Below, one piece after another: positions 48,981-58,004 of a stretch of 64,000 bases of DNA (its first letter is position 1; each line of letters starts with the position of its first letter). The translations under genes were made by a program, and so were the position numbers. The DNA comes from Burkholderia sp. USMB20 (GTDB lineage Bacteria > Pseudomonadota > Gammaproteobacteria > Burkholderiales > Burkholderiaceae): assembly GCF_000949135.2 (NCBI RefSeq), contig NZ_JTAN02000012.1, positions 310,001 through 374,000 on the forward strand. Reading direction: 5' to 3'. The notes under the pieces are model-generated. The model was not told where the DNA came from and ran no database searches. It saw nothing but the letters and a program-made list of their open reading frames with translations.

Positions 48981-49034
48981 GACTCGGACTCGGACTCGGA
49001 CTCGGACTCGGACTCGGACTCGGACTCGGACTCG
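48981..49034. repeat. GACTCG hexanucleotide tandem repeat, 9 units
   Basis: Nine uninterrupted copies of GACTCG fill 54 bp between the reductase and glpF stops, with degenerate copies just upstream (TCGGACTCAGAATCA). As a pure short tandem repeat it is expected to slip in copy number. Confidence 0.95.
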
Positions 49035-49048
49035 GGTTCGAACCCGAG
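49031..49048. repeat. 18-bp perfect palindrome next to the GACTCG repeat
   Basis: CTCGGGTTCGAACCCGAG is a perfect inverted repeat overlapping the end of the tandem repeat and lying 22 bp before the glpF stop. It contains a tRNA-like T-loop string but no tRNA surrounds it. Confidence 0.85.
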
Positions 49049-49069
49049 CCCGAATGAACAAACCTGCGC

Positions 49070-49786
49070 TCAGGCCATCGCGTGCAGGCGCAGATACAGG
49101 CCGGCCGCCGCGGCGCCGCCGAGCAGCGGGCCGATCACCGGCACCCACGCATAGCGCCAGTCGCTGTCGCGCTTGCCGGGGATCGGCAGCAGCGCATGCA
49201 TCAGGCGCGGCGACAGGTCGCGCGCCGGGCTCATCGCATAACCGGTCGGCCCGCCGAGCGAGATGCCGATGCCGAGCACGAGCAGGCCGACCGGCAGCGC
49301 GTCGAGCGCGCCGAGGCCGACCTGCGGCGACGCGAGATAGAGCACGCCGAGGATCAGCACGAACGTGCAGATCGCTTCGGTCAGCACATTGTGCGTGGTG
49401 CTGCGGATCGCGGGCGCCGTGCAGAACACCGCGAGCTTCAGGTCCGCATCGACTTCCTTCGCAAAGTGCTGGCGATACGCGAGCCACACGAGCAAGGCGC
49501 CCGCCATCCCGCCGAGCATCTGCGCGAGGATGTAGCCGCCGACCTTCGACCACGCGAACTTGCCCGCGAGCGCGAGGCTGATCGTGACGATCGGGTTCAG
49601 GTGCGCGCCGCTGAACGATGCGGTCACGTAGACGGCGACGAACACGGCCATCGCCCAGCCCATCACGATCACGATCAGGTCCGCGCCCTTGCCCTTGGTC
49701 TTCGCCAGCAGCACGTTGGCGACCGCGCCGTTGCCGAGCAGCACGAGAATGGCGGTGCCGATGAATTCTGCAATATAAGGTGACAT
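49070..49786 (-). CDS. glpF: Glycerol facilitator (aquaglyceroporin)
   Basis: GlpF allows glycerol to cross the inner membrane by facilitated diffusion. It is 238 residues with six helices and two half-helix loops. The two pore motifs deviate from the usual NPA-NPA: the first reads SGAHLNPIVTIS (NPI) and the second GGPTGYAMSPARDLSPR (SPA). The selectivity Arg after the second motif is kept. It is the last gene of the minus-strand glpD-glpK-glpF order, 96 bp after glpK. Glycerol specificity is inferred from this context. Confidence 0.92.
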   Translation of the reverse strand: MSPYIAEFIGTAILVLLGNGAVANVLLAKTKGKGADLIVIVMGWAMAVFVAVYVTASFSGAHLNPIVTISLALAGKFAWSKVGGYILAQMLGGMAGALLVWLAYRQHFAKEVDADLKLAVFCTAPAIRSTTHNVLTEAICTFVLILGVLYLASPQVGLGALDALPVGLLVLGIGISLGGPTGYAMSPARDLSPRLMHALLPIPGKRDSDWRYAWVPVIGPLLGGAAAAGLYLRLHAMA

Positions 49787-49882
49787 GTTTGTCTCTCGTA
49801 GGTCGCGGCGGACTCGCGCGTTGCGCGGTCCGCCGGTGTTGTTGTATTTCGTTCGGAGTTCTTGTGATTGCTGCCGCGGTGC

Positions 49883-51400
49883 TTACTGCGCGTCGTCGGC
49901 CCACGCCTTCGCGGCGCGCACCGCACGCTGCCAGCCGGCCATGCAGCGCTCGACCTGCTCCTTCGGCATCGACGGCGAGAAGCGGCGATCGAGCTGCCAC
50001 TGGCTGCGCACTTCGTCGAGGTTCTTCCAGTAGCCGATCGCGAGGCCCGCGAGATAGGCTGCACCGAGCGCGGTCGTCTCGGTGATCTGCGGACGCACCG
50101 CGTCGACGCCGAGCAGGTCGGCCTGGAACTGCATCAGCAGGTCGTTCGCGCTCGCGCCGCCGTCGACGCGCAGCTCGCCGATGCTGATGCCCGAGTCGGC
50201 TTCCATCGCGGCCAGCACGTCGAGCGACTGGTACGCGATCGCGTCGAGCGCCGCGCGCGCGAGGTGCGCGGAGGTTGTGCCGCGCGTGACGCCGAACACC
50301 GAACCGCGCGCCCGTGCGTTCCAGTGCGGCGCGCCGAGGCCCGCGAACGCCGGCACGAGATAGACGCCGTCGGTATGCGGCACGCTCGCGGCGAGCGCTT
50401 CGATCTCGGCGGCCGTCTTGATGATGCCGACACCGTCGCGCAGCCACTGCACGACCGCGCCCGCGATGAAGATGCTGCCTTCGAGCGCGTACTGCACATC
50501 GTCGCCGATCTGCCACGCGATCGTCGTGACGAGGTTGTTCTTCGACTCGATCGGCTTGTCGCCGGTGTTCATCATCAGGAAGCAGCCGGTGCCGTAGGTG
50601 TTCTTCACCATGCCCGACGTCGTGCACATCTGGCCGAACAGCGCCGCGTGCTGGTCGCCGGCGATCCCCGCGAGCGGGATCTTCGACGCGAACACCGTGG
50701 TTTTCGTATGGCCGTAGATTTCCGACGACGCCTTCACTTCCGGCAGCATGCTGCGCGGGATGTCGAGCAATTCGAGCAGCTCGCTGTCCCACTCGCGCGT
50801 GTGGATGTTGAACAGCATCGTGCGCGACGCGTTCGTCACGTCGGTCACGTGCAGCTCGTGCTTCGTGAAATTCCACACGAGCCAGCTGTCGACGGTGCCG
50901 AAGGCGAGCTTGCCCTGGCGCGCCTTGTCGCGCGCGCCCGGTACGTTGTCGAGGATCCAGCGGATCTTGGTCGCGGAGAAGTACGAGTCGATCGGCAGAC
51001 CGGTCTTCGCGCGCACCTTCGCCTCGAGGCCCTGTGCTTTCAGCGAATCGCAGAAGTCGGCGGTGCGGCGGTCCTGCCACACGATCGCGTTGTAGACGGG
51101 CTGGCCCGTCTCGCGATCCCAGACGATCGTCGTCTCGCGCTGGTTGGTGATGCCGATCGCGGCGATCGACGTGCCGTTCAGGCCGGTGCGCGTGACGGCT
51201 TCGGCGGCGACACCCGCCTGCGTCGACCAGATTTCCTGCGGGTCGTGCTCGACCCAGCCGGGTTGCGGGTAGATCTGTTCGAATTCCTTCTGGGCGATCG
51301 ATACGATGTTGCCCTGGCGATCGAACAGCATTGCGCGGGAGCTCGTCGTGCCCTGGTCAAGCGCGAGGATGTACTGATCCTGCATGTCTCTCATCTCCAT
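49883..51400 (-). CDS. glpK: Glycerol kinase
   Basis: GlpK phosphorylates glycerol to glycerol-3-phosphate with ATP in the cytoplasm. It is 505 residues, standard for the FGGY kinase family. Conserved parts are [50 protein letters not shown] and the C-terminal FGGY-type segment [19 protein letters not shown]. It lies 90 bp after glpD and upstream of glpF on the same strand. Confidence 0.97.
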   Translation of the reverse strand: MEMRDMQDQYILALDQGTTSSRAMLFDRQGNIVSIAQKEFEQIYPQPGWVEHDPQEIWSTQAGVAAEAVTRTGLNGTSIAAIGITNQRETTIVWDRETGQPVYNAIVWQDRRTADFCDSLKAQGLEAKVRAKTGLPIDSYFSATKIRWILDNVPGARDKARQGKLAFGTVDSWLVWNFTKHELHVTDVTNASRTMLFNIHTREWDSELLELLDIPRSMLPEVKASSEIYGHTKTTVFASKIPLAGIAGDQHAALFGQMCTTSGMVKNTYGTGCFLMMNTGDKPIESKNNLVTTIAWQIGDDVQYALEGSIFIAGAVVQWLRDGVGIIKTAAEIEALAASVPHTDGVYLVPAFAGLGAPHWNARARGSVFGVTRGTTSAHLARAALDAIAYQSLDVLAAMEADSGISIGELRVDGGASANDLLMQFQADLLGVDAVRPQITETTALGAAYLAGLAIGYWKNLDEVRSQWQLDRRFSPSMPKEQVERCMAGWQRAVRAAKAWADDAQ

Positions 51401-51490
51401 CCGTGGATTGGCGTAGTTGTGATGCGCGCCGCATGTTACGCGGCGCGTCGGTGAATCAACGTCGGTCAGGCAACTGCAACTGCAAACGGA

Positions 51491-53014
51491 TCACGCGTGC
51501 GGCGCGTGCGCGGCGGCGAACCACGCATCGACCGCGGCCGTCACCGCGTCGAGCGTGCCGGGCGCCACGTGCAGGCCGAGCTTCGAGCGGCGCCACAGTA
51601 CGTCCTGCGCGCAGGTCGCCCATTCGACGTCGCGCAGGTAGCGCAGTTCGGCGTCGTGGATGCCCGGTGCGATCTCGGCGCCGAGGTCGGCGAGCGACGT
51701 CGCGCCGTCGACCACGCGTTCCGCGCGCGTGCCGTACGCGCGCGCATAGCGGCGCGCAAGCGCGGCGGGCAGCCACGGATGGCGTTTCGCGAATGCGTCG
51801 GCGAACACGTCGAACTTCGCGTTCGCGATGTCGCCGCCCGGCAGCGGCGCGCCGGCCGTCCAGGTCTTCGCGTCGCGGCCGAGCGCGCGACACAGCAGGT
51901 CGGCGGCTTCCTCCGCGAGCTTGCGGAACGTCGTGATCTTGCCGCCGAACACCGACAGCAGCGGCGCGCCGGCGCCGTCGTCCATCTCGAGGCGATAGTC
52001 GCGCGTGACGGCCGACGCATTCGCCGCGTTTTCGTCCTCGAGCAGCGGGCGCACGCCCGAATAGGTCCAGTGCACGTCGGCCGGCGAGATCTTGCGCTTG
52101 AAGTAGCGGTTGATCGAATCGCACAGATACTGCGTCTCGTCGCGATCGATCGCGACCTTCGCGGGATCGTTCGTGTATTCGACGTCGGTCGTGCCGATCA
52201 GCGTGAAGTCGTGCTCGTACGGAATCGCGAAGATGATCCGCTTGTCCGGGTTCTGGAAGATGTAGGCGTGGTCGTGATCGAACAGGCGCCGCGTGATGAT
52301 GTGGCTGCCCTTCACGAGCCGCACGCTGTGCTGCGCGCCGCGACCGAGCGCGCCGTGCAGCACTTCGCCGACCCACGGGCCGGCCGCGTTCGCGACCGCG
52401 CGCGCACGCACCACGCGGATCGAGCCGTCCGCGTGCCGCAGCCGCGCTTCCCATTCGTCGCCGCGGCGTTCCGCCGACACGAGTTTCGTGCGCGTGAGGA
52501 TCTCGGCGCCGCGCTCCTTCGCATCGAGCGCGTTCAGCACGACGAGGCGCGCGTCGTCGACCCAGCCGTCCGAATACACGAAGCCGCGCTTGATCGAGTC
52601 GATCAGCGGCGCGCCGGCCGCGTGGCGGCGCATGTCGATGCCGCGCGAGCCGGGCAGCAGTTCGCGCTTCGCGAGGTGATCGTAGAGGAACAGGCCGATG
52701 CGGATCAGCCAGGCCGGCCGCAGGTTCGGCATGTGCGGCATCACGAAGCGCAGCGGCCACATGATGTGCGGCGCCGCGCGCAGCAGCGTTTCACGCTCCT
52801 GCAGCGCTTTGCGGACGAGTCCGAATTCGTTGTATTCGAGGTAGCGCAGGCCGCCGTGAATCAGCTTCGTGCTGGACGACGACGTGTGCGACGCGAGGTC
52901 GTCCTGCTCGCAGAGCAGGACCGACAGGCCGCGGCCGGCCGCATCGCGCGCGATGCCGGCGCCGTTGATGCCGCCGCCGACGACGAGCAGATCGTAGCGA
53001 TTCGGTTGGGTCAC
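51491..53014 (-). CDS. glpD: Aerobic glycerol-3-phosphate dehydrogenase
   Basis: GlpD is a membrane-associated FAD enzyme that oxidises glycerol-3-phosphate to dihydroxyacetone phosphate and passes electrons to ubiquinone, potentially reaching the bo3 oxidase in this window. It is 507 residues. The dinucleotide-binding motif LLVVGGGINGAGIARDAAGR is at the N-terminus, with HTSSSSTKLIHGGLRYLEY and the C-terminal GlpD domain after residue ~390. It is first in the glpD-glpK-glpF order. The AT-rich 5' region with TTCGAA repeats is its likely control region. Confidence 0.97.
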   Translation of the reverse strand: MTQPNRYDLLVVGGGINGAGIARDAAGRGLSVLLCEQDDLASHTSSSSTKLIHGGLRYLEYNEFGLVRKALQERETLLRAAPHIMWPLRFVMPHMPNLRPAWLIRIGLFLYDHLAKRELLPGSRGIDMRRHAAGAPLIDSIKRGFVYSDGWVDDARLVVLNALDAKERGAEILTRTKLVSAERRGDEWEARLRHADGSIRVVRARAVANAAGPWVGEVLHGALGRGAQHSVRLVKGSHIITRRLFDHDHAYIFQNPDKRIIFAIPYEHDFTLIGTTDVEYTNDPAKVAIDRDETQYLCDSINRYFKRKISPADVHWTYSGVRPLLEDENAANASAVTRDYRLEMDDGAGAPLLSVFGGKITTFRKLAEEAADLLCRALGRDAKTWTAGAPLPGGDIANAKFDVFADAFAKRHPWLPAALARRYARAYGTRAERVVDGATSLADLGAEIAPGIHDAELRYLRDVEWATCAQDVLWRRSKLGLHVAPGTLDAVTAAVDAWFAAAHAPHA

Positions 53015-53049
53015 CTGCTGTCCTTATCGTCTGATGGAAATGGGCGAAC

Positions 53050-53108
53050 ATGAAATGTTCGAATTCGAAATTTAACGAACGAAATCGAAAAAGTAAAGTT
53101 CGAAAAAG
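53050..53108. promoter_or_regulatory. AT-rich control region upstream of glpD with TTCGAA repeats
   Basis: Within a GC-rich genome this patch carries the perfect palindrome TTCGAATTCGAA (53058-53069) and further half-sites AACGAACGAAA, TCGAAAAAG and TTCGAAAAAG in 50 bp. DeoR-family GlpR proteins bind TTCG-rich repeats near glp genes, so this is a candidate GlpR operator cluster. Confidence 0.6.
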
Positions 53109-53176
53109 CGGGGCCAGTAGCGCGTGACGCGATCCCGGACGATACTGGCGCAATCGACCGTTTCGCGAGGTGACTC

Positions 53177-53545
53177 ATGCGTATTGGGATGTGGGCCGGC
53201 GCGTGCGCCGTCGTCCTGGCAGGGTGCAGCGCCGGCACGCCGCCGCTTGCCGGCAACTGGCGGGCGCCGTCGTTCGTCGACCTGCAAACGTCGTGCGGCG
53301 GCACCGCGCGCGACTGGGGCGCGGACGCGCAGCCGGTCTATTCGACGCTGTACGACGCGTATGTGGCGAAACGGTATCGCGGGCTGACGCAGGCGAACTA
53401 TTGCGCGTTCGTAAACGAACTTTCGGCGCACTATGCGGCGCCCGACGCGGCGGGGCGCGCCGGATGGGTCGCGTATTTCAACGGCGCACGCGCGCAGGCC
53501 GTCAGCTGGCGGGCCGCGGTCGATCCGACGCTGCGCGGCGGCTGA
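53177..53545 (+). CDS. Small lipoprotein of unknown function
   Basis: This 122-residue protein has a lipoprotein signal peptide with lipobox VVLAGC (Cys 16), leaving a mature protein of ~107 residues. The mature part has LAGNWRAPSFVDL, two further cysteines (Cys in TSCGGT and NYCAF) that could form a disulfide, and a YSTLYDAYVAKRYRGLTQ segment. I do not recognise the family. It is transcribed divergently from glpD (162-bp gap), so the TTCGAA control region may serve both genes. Confidence 0.72.
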   Translation: MRIGMWAGACAVVLAGCSAGTPPLAGNWRAPSFVDLQTSCGGTARDWGADAQPVYSTLYDAYVAKRYRGLTQANYCAFVNELSAHYAAPDAAGRAGWVAYFNGARAQAVSWRAAVDPTLRGG

Positions 53546-53636
53546 CGCCGGAGCGCTGCGGGCGGCGGGAAAAGCGTGGGAAAAGCGGCGCGGCCGGAAA
53601 TCCGGCCGGCGCGCTCAAGTCAGGAACAGCGGGACT

Positions 53637-53834
53637 TCAGGAATAGCGGCATTTGATGGATCGCAACGCGGCGTCGCCGGTTTCGGTCACGCAGTATTTG
53701 CGTCCCGATCCCAGCCCTTCCAGCCGCACGAGCTGCTGTTCGAGCAGCGCGTCGAGTTCATCGCGATCCATGTCCCCGTGATCGGGGGCATCCTTCACAA
53801 GCAGTAGCGTGGCGAATTCATGCGGACTCAGCAT
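53637..53834 (-). CDS. Small conserved-looking protein, unknown function
   Basis: ATG 53834 (MLSPHEFATLLLV) encodes 65 residues; ATG 53846 adds four. It has an acidic middle (DHGDMDRDELDALLEQQ) and ends KYCVTETGDAALRSIKCRYS. The layout (helix, helix, basic end with VTETGDAAL) resembles a winged-helix fragment such as those that follow phase or growth regulators, but no DNA-binding role can be shown. I recall similar ~65-residue proteins in Burkholderia, without assigned function. It is convergent with the lipoprotein gene. Confidence 0.65.
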   Translation of the reverse strand: MLSPHEFATLLLVKDAPDHGDMDRDELDALLEQQLVRLEGLGSGRKYCVTETGDAALRSIKCRYS

Positions 53835-54133
53835 CGTTCTCTCCATGGCAATCGGTTTGCCCGCGCAGCCGGCGCAAATGCCGCTGCGCGATACCCGGCG
53901 GGGTATGGCTTGGGGGGAAAGCTGTATTCGCCGGCCTTCGGATTCGCACACGCCTTGGCACGGGCGGATCGCGCGAACGGGCCGGGGAACTGGAGTCTAG
54001 TCGAGCGCGCGGGCAACGACAAATCGTGCCCCGTTAATTTTCAGTTTGACAGGCACGCAAACCGCTAGCGGTTCAGCAGGCGCGCCAACTTCTTGATTTC
54101 ACTTGAAGTTTCAGGTGCGGTGCAGCATCGCGC

Positions 54134-54159
54134 GGGTCATTCCGCGGGGTCATTCCGCG
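54134..54159. repeat. 13-bp tandem duplication at the glpR stop
   Basis: GGGTCATTCCGCG occurs twice in tandem (54134-54146 and 54147-54159), spanning the glpR stop codon. The second copy also contains a stop in the same register on the minus strand, so the protein end is unaffected. It looks like a recent slippage event. Confidence 0.85.
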
Positions 54160-54929
54160 ACGTACACCTGGGTGCCCGCGTTCGCCACCGCGTCGGCCAT
54201 CTCCGGCGGCAACGGCTTGTCGGTGAAGAGTGCATGAACCTGGCTCAGGTGGCCCTGGCGCACCAGCGCCGGACGGCCGACCTTCGAATGATCGGCGACG
54301 AGGTAGACCGTGCGCGCATGCTGCATGATCGCCTCGGCCACGCGCACCTCGCGCGTGTCGAAGTCGCGCAGCGTGCCGTCGGCTTCGATCGCCGACGTGC
54401 CGATGATCGCGTAGTCGACCTTGAACTGGCGGATGAAGTCGATCGCGAGTTCGCCGACGATGCCCTTGTCCCACGGCCGCACGATGCCGCCCGTGATCAG
54501 CACCTCGCAGTCGGGATAGCCGCTCATCATCGACGCGACGTTCAGGTTGTTCGTGATCACGTGCAGCCCGTGATGACGATTCAGTGCGCGCGCAACTTCC
54601 TCGGTCGTGGTGCCGAGATTGATGAACAGCGACGCCTGGTCGGGGATGTGCGACGCGGCGAGCGCCGCGATGCGCCGCTTCTCGTCGTGGAACATCCGCT
54701 GGCGCGCGGTGTACGACACGTTCTCCGAGCTGGTCGGCAAACTTGCGCCGCCGTGGTAGCGGCGCAGCAGGTTCAGGTCGGCGAGCCAGTTCACGTCGCG
54801 GCGGATCGTCTGCGGCGTGACCGCGAAGTGCGCGGCGAGATCGTCGACGGTCACGAAGCCGTCGCGCTGCACCCATTCGAGCAGTTCCTGCTGGCGCGCG
54901 TTGAGGGTGAGGCGGGGATCTCGGGTCAT
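54150..54929 (-). CDS. glpR: DeoR-family glycerol-3-phosphate regulon repressor
   Basis: This 259-residue regulator has an N-terminal DeoR winged HTH (LNARQQELLEWVQRDGFVTV then DLAAHFAVTPQTIRRDVNWL) and a C-terminal sugar-phosphate-binding domain with FINLGTTTEEVARAL and GGIVRPWDKGIVGE. By family and proximity to glpDKF it is the repressor released by glycerol-3-phosphate. ATG 54929 (MTRDPRLTLNARQ) gives the family N-terminus; the frame extends further upstream without support. It is separated from glpD by two small genes. Confidence 0.93.
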   Translation of the reverse strand: MTRDPRLTLNARQQELLEWVQRDGFVTVDDLAAHFAVTPQTIRRDVNWLADLNLLRRYHGGASLPTSSENVSYTARQRMFHDEKRRIAALAASHIPDQASLFINLGTTTEEVARALNRHHGLHVITNNLNVASMMSGYPDCEVLITGGIVRPWDKGIVGELAIDFIRQFKVDYAIIGTSAIEADGTLRDFDTREVRVAEAIMQHARTVYLVADHSKVGRPALVRQGHLSQVHALFTDKPLPPEMADAVANAGTQVYVAE

Positions 54930-55152
54930 GGCTCGGCGGTCGGATCGTGAGGCGGAGCGGGTATTGTAAGGGCGGGAAGGGCGTTCGACCGGCCTGCGGC
55001 GTGTCACCGCCCGGAATTCATGCGGAAAGTACATGGATTCATGTGACAAATGAATTTGTGCGATCGCGCGGATCGCGCTGCAATGGCGGACTGTCCGCGC
55101 ATGCCGGTCGTGCGTCCGGCGCGTTCATTCAGCTTTCGACGAGGTGGAACCG

Positions 55153-56793
55153 ATGACTGGCTTCAACTGGCACAACCCGTATCCGACGACCCGCATCCCG
55201 GTATTCGCGCGCAACGTCGTGTCGACGTCGCACCCACTCGCCGCGCAGGCCGGGCTGCGGATGCTGTGGAAGGGCGGCAATGCCGTCGATGCGGCGCTGG
55301 CCGCCGCGGCCGCGATCACGGTGGTCGAGCCCGTGTCGTGCGGGCTCGGCGGCGATGCGTTCGCGCTCGTGTGGGACGGCGGGCGGCTGTCCGGGCTGAA
55401 TGCGTCGGGCGTCGCGCCGGCCGCATGGAGTCCCGACTATTTCCGCAAGCGCCACGGCGAGGACGCGCACGGCATCGCGAACAAGCCGACGCGCGGCTGG
55501 GACACCGTCACGGTGCCGGGCGTGATCGCGGGCTGGGAAGCGCTGCATGCGAAGTTCGGCTCGCTGCCGTTCGCGGACCTGCTCGAGCCGGCGATCGAGA
55601 TCGCCGAGCGCGGCTATGCGGTATCGCCGATCGTCGCGCACAAATGGGCGGCCGCGGTGCCCGAGCTGCAGGGACTGCCGGGTTTCGCCGACACCTTCAT
55701 GCCGCGCGGGCGCGCGCCGCACGTCGGCGAGCGCATGTGCCTGCCGGGCCACGCGCAGACGCTGCGCACGCTCGCGAACGACGGCCCGCGGGCGTTCTAC
55801 GAAGGCGCGCTCGCCGCGCAGCTCGCGGCGTTCGCGCGCGAAGGCGGCGGCGCGCTGACCGAAGCCGACCTGCGCGCGTACCGGCCGGAATGGGTCGAGC
55901 CGATCGGCAAGCGCTTCGGCCGTCATACCATTCACGAGATCCCGCCGAACGGGCAGGGCATCGCCGCGCTGATCGCGCTCGGGATCGCCGAGCGGGCGGG
56001 CCTGGGCGAATGGCCGGTCGATTCGGTCGACTCGCAGCACCTGCAGATCGAGGCGATGAAGCTCGCGTTCGCGGACGTCTATCGCTACGTCGCCGATCCG
56101 CGCGCGATGGACGTGACGCCCGCGCAGATGCTCGACGATGCGTATCTCGCGGAACGCGCGAAGCTGATCGATCGCGCGCGCGCGACGCACTTCGCTGCCG
56201 GCCGCCCGCATTCGGGCGGCACGATCTACCTGTCCGCGGCGGACGAACGCGGGATGATGGTGAGCTTCATTCAGTCGAACTACATGGGTTTCGGTTCGGG
56301 GCTCGTCGTGCCCGGTACCGGCATTGCCCTGCAGAACCGCGGGCACGGCTTCTCGATGGACCCGGCGTCGCCGAACGTCGTCGCGGGCGGCAAGCGGCCG
56401 TTCCATACGATCATCCCCGCGTTCGTCACCGAGGAAGTCGACGGCCGCAGCGAGGCCGTGATGAGCTTCGGCGTGATGGGCGGCGACATGCAGCCGCAGG
56501 GCCACCTGCAGACCGTCGTGCGCATGCTCGGCTACGGGCAGCAGCCGCAGGCCGCCTGCGACGCGCCGCGCTGGAAGGTCAATCGCGACTTCACGCTCGA
56601 CGTCGAGTCGACGATGAAGCGCGAGACGGTCGACGGGCTCGCCGCGCGCGGCCATACGATCAAGTCGATCGACGATCCTTACATGGATTTCGGTTCGGGG
56701 CAGTTCGTGTGGCGTCTCGATCGCGACGATCCCGACCGCGGCTACGTGGCCGCGAGCGACAGCCGTCGCGACGGTCTTGCGGCCGGTTTCTGA
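55153..56793 (+). CDS. Gamma-glutamyltransferase-like Ntn hydrolase
   Basis: This 546-residue protein is of the gamma-glutamyltranspeptidase family, matching the YwrD-like subgroup. The autoprocessing Thr nucleophile is in HSGGTIYLSAADERG at about residue 355, which would split the protein into large and small subunits. Conserved parts are STSHPLAAQAGLRMLWKGGN, EPVSCGLGGDAFALVWDG and FHTIIPAFVT. No signal peptide is seen, so it is probably cytoplasmic. ATG 55153 has GAGG 8 bases upstream. It may transfer or hydrolyse gamma-glutamyl groups, or process a related amide; the substrate is not known. Confidence 0.88.
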   Translation: MTGFNWHNPYPTTRIPVFARNVVSTSHPLAAQAGLRMLWKGGNAVDAALAAAAAITVVEPVSCGLGGDAFALVWDGGRLSGLNASGVAPAAWSPDYFRKRHGEDAHGIANKPTRGWDTVTVPGVIAGWEALHAKFGSLPFADLLEPAIEIAERGYAVSPIVAHKWAAAVPELQGLPGFADTFMPRGRAPHVGERMCLPGHAQTLRTLANDGPRAFYEGALAAQLAAFAREGGGALTEADLRAYRPEWVEPIGKRFGRHTIHEIPPNGQGIAALIALGIAERAGLGEWPVDSVDSQHLQIEAMKLAFADVYRYVADPRAMDVTPAQMLDDAYLAERAKLIDRARATHFAAGRPHSGGTIYLSAADERGMMVSFIQSNYMGFGSGLVVPGTGIALQNRGHGFSMDPASPNVVAGGKRPFHTIIPAFVTEEVDGRSEAVMSFGVMGGDMQPQGHLQTVVRMLGYGQQPQAACDAPRWKVNRDFTLDVESTMKRETVDGLAARGHTIKSIDDPYMDFGSGQFVWRLDRDDPDRGYVAASDSRRDGLAAGF

Positions 56794-56818
56794 CGGAACG
56801 CTTCCAGCGTGGTGCCCG

Positions 56819-56845
56819 ACGGGCGGCCGGATGGCCGCCCGTTTT
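56819..56845 (+). terminator. Rho-independent terminator after the Ggt-like gene
   Basis: A 10-bp perfect stem ACGGGCGGCC/GGCCGCCCGT with a GGAT loop is followed by TTTTG. It lies 25 bp after the gene's stop. The rest of the 314-bp gap up to 57107 shows nothing else recognisable. Confidence 0.85.
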
Positions 56846-57107
56846 GCCTGGATGCAGCGCATGCCGTCGCGCGCGCGCAACCGGTTCGAACACCTCATCT
56901 AACGATCCGCAACATGCGCGGCGGAACTGCGCGCGGCGGGCATGGTCAGTGCTTTGAAGCACGAACATAAAAGTCCGGCTAAGATGCCAGCATGGTTCGG
57001 CCGGACCAATCCACTAATAAATGCAAGCAAAACGTCGCCTGCGGGTACGCCGGGCCTGTGCGAAGAGAGGGGCCGGCCGGCCGCGCGACGACTGGGAGCG
57101 CACCACC

Positions 57108-57935
57108 ATGCCTACTGAAACGACGCATGTCATGCCGTGGCGTATCGAGGACATCGACCTGAACCGGATCGATCGTCAGCGCGCCGCCGCGAACGAGGAT
57201 CTGCTGCTGTTGCTGTGCGCGTCGTCGTTCATCGAAAGCGGCTCGGATCTCTACACGAGCAACCTGAGCGAGTTCTTCAACGACGATCCGGAAGTGTCCG
57301 CGTGGCTCAACAATGCGTGGGAGCACGAGGAACTGCAGCACGGGCGCGCGCTGAAGGCGTATATCGCGCACGTGTGGCCCGAGTTCGACTGGGACACCGC
57401 GTTCGCGAATTTCTTCGCCGAGTATTCGAAGACCTGCTCGGTCGACGCGTTCGAGAAGACCCGCGCGCTCGAGATGGTCGCGCGCTGCGTCGTCGAGACG
57501 GGCACGGCCACGCTCTATCGCGCGATCAACGAATGCTCGGACGAGCCGGTGCTGAAGGAAATCACCGACAACATCCGCTCGGACGAAGTGCGTCACTACA
57601 AGCACTTCTTCAAGTTCTTCAAGAAGTACAACAAGCTCGAAGGCAACGGCCGTCTCGCGGTGCTCGGCGCGCTGATGCGCCGCGTGATGGAAATCAAGAA
57701 CGAGGATTCCGAGATCGCGCTGCGCCACGTGTTCGCAGTCCGCTACCCGGATCGCGTCGGCGACAGTCAATACAACCGCGAGCGTGCCGCGCGCATCAGC
57801 TCGCTCGTGCGGCGCAACCTGTCGGCCGACATGTGCGTGAAGATGCTGCTCAAGCCGCTCGACCTGCCCGCGAAGATCCAGCCGAGCGTCCACTATCCGC
57901 TGACGAAGATCACGCGGCACGTGTTCATGCGCTGA
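57108..57935 (+). CDS. Ferritin-like di-iron protein
   Basis: This 275-residue soluble, helix-rich protein has a complete ferritin-like di-iron ligand set: E43, E75 with H78 (EHEELQHG), E130, and E160 with H163 (SDEVRHYKHF). The spacing matches a four-helix bundle with two EXXH elements. The C-terminal third is basic and of unknown role. Such proteins include oxidases, desaturase-like enzymes and rubrerythrin relatives, and I cannot say which. ATG 57108 has GGGAGCG upstream. It stands alone between two terminators. Confidence 0.75.
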   Translation: MPTETTHVMPWRIEDIDLNRIDRQRAAANEDLLLLLCASSFIESGSDLYTSNLSEFFNDDPEVSAWLNNAWEHEELQHGRALKAYIAHVWPEFDWDTAFANFFAEYSKTCSVDAFEKTRALEMVARCVVETGTATLYRAINECSDEPVLKEITDNIRSDEVRHYKHFFKFFKKYNKLEGNGRLAVLGALMRRVMEIKNEDSEIALRHVFAVRYPDRVGDSQYNRERAARISSLVRRNLSADMCVKMLLKPLDLPAKIQPSVHYPLTKITRHVFMR

Positions 57936-57968
57936 TCGTCACCGCGCGGTCCGGCGCGCGTATGCTGC

Positions 57969-57988
57969 GCAGATCATCATCTGCTTTT
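57969..57988 (+). terminator. Short terminator after the ferritin-like gene
   Basis: A 6-bp stem GCAGAT/ATCTGC with a CATC loop is followed by TTTT, 34 bp after the stop and 17 bp before the next start. Confidence 0.55.
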
Positions 57989-58004
57989 CACCGGGGCCGC
58001 CATC

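Noticed and set aside
48981-49034. GACTCG array considered as a CRISPR or iteron
   Set aside because: Units are 6 bp, contiguous and without spacers, and no cas or replication gene is nearby.
49031-49048. GGTTCGAACCC string resembling a tRNA T-arm
   Set aside because: No acceptor stem, anticodon arm or D-arm can be drawn around it; it is part of a palindrome beside a hexamer repeat.
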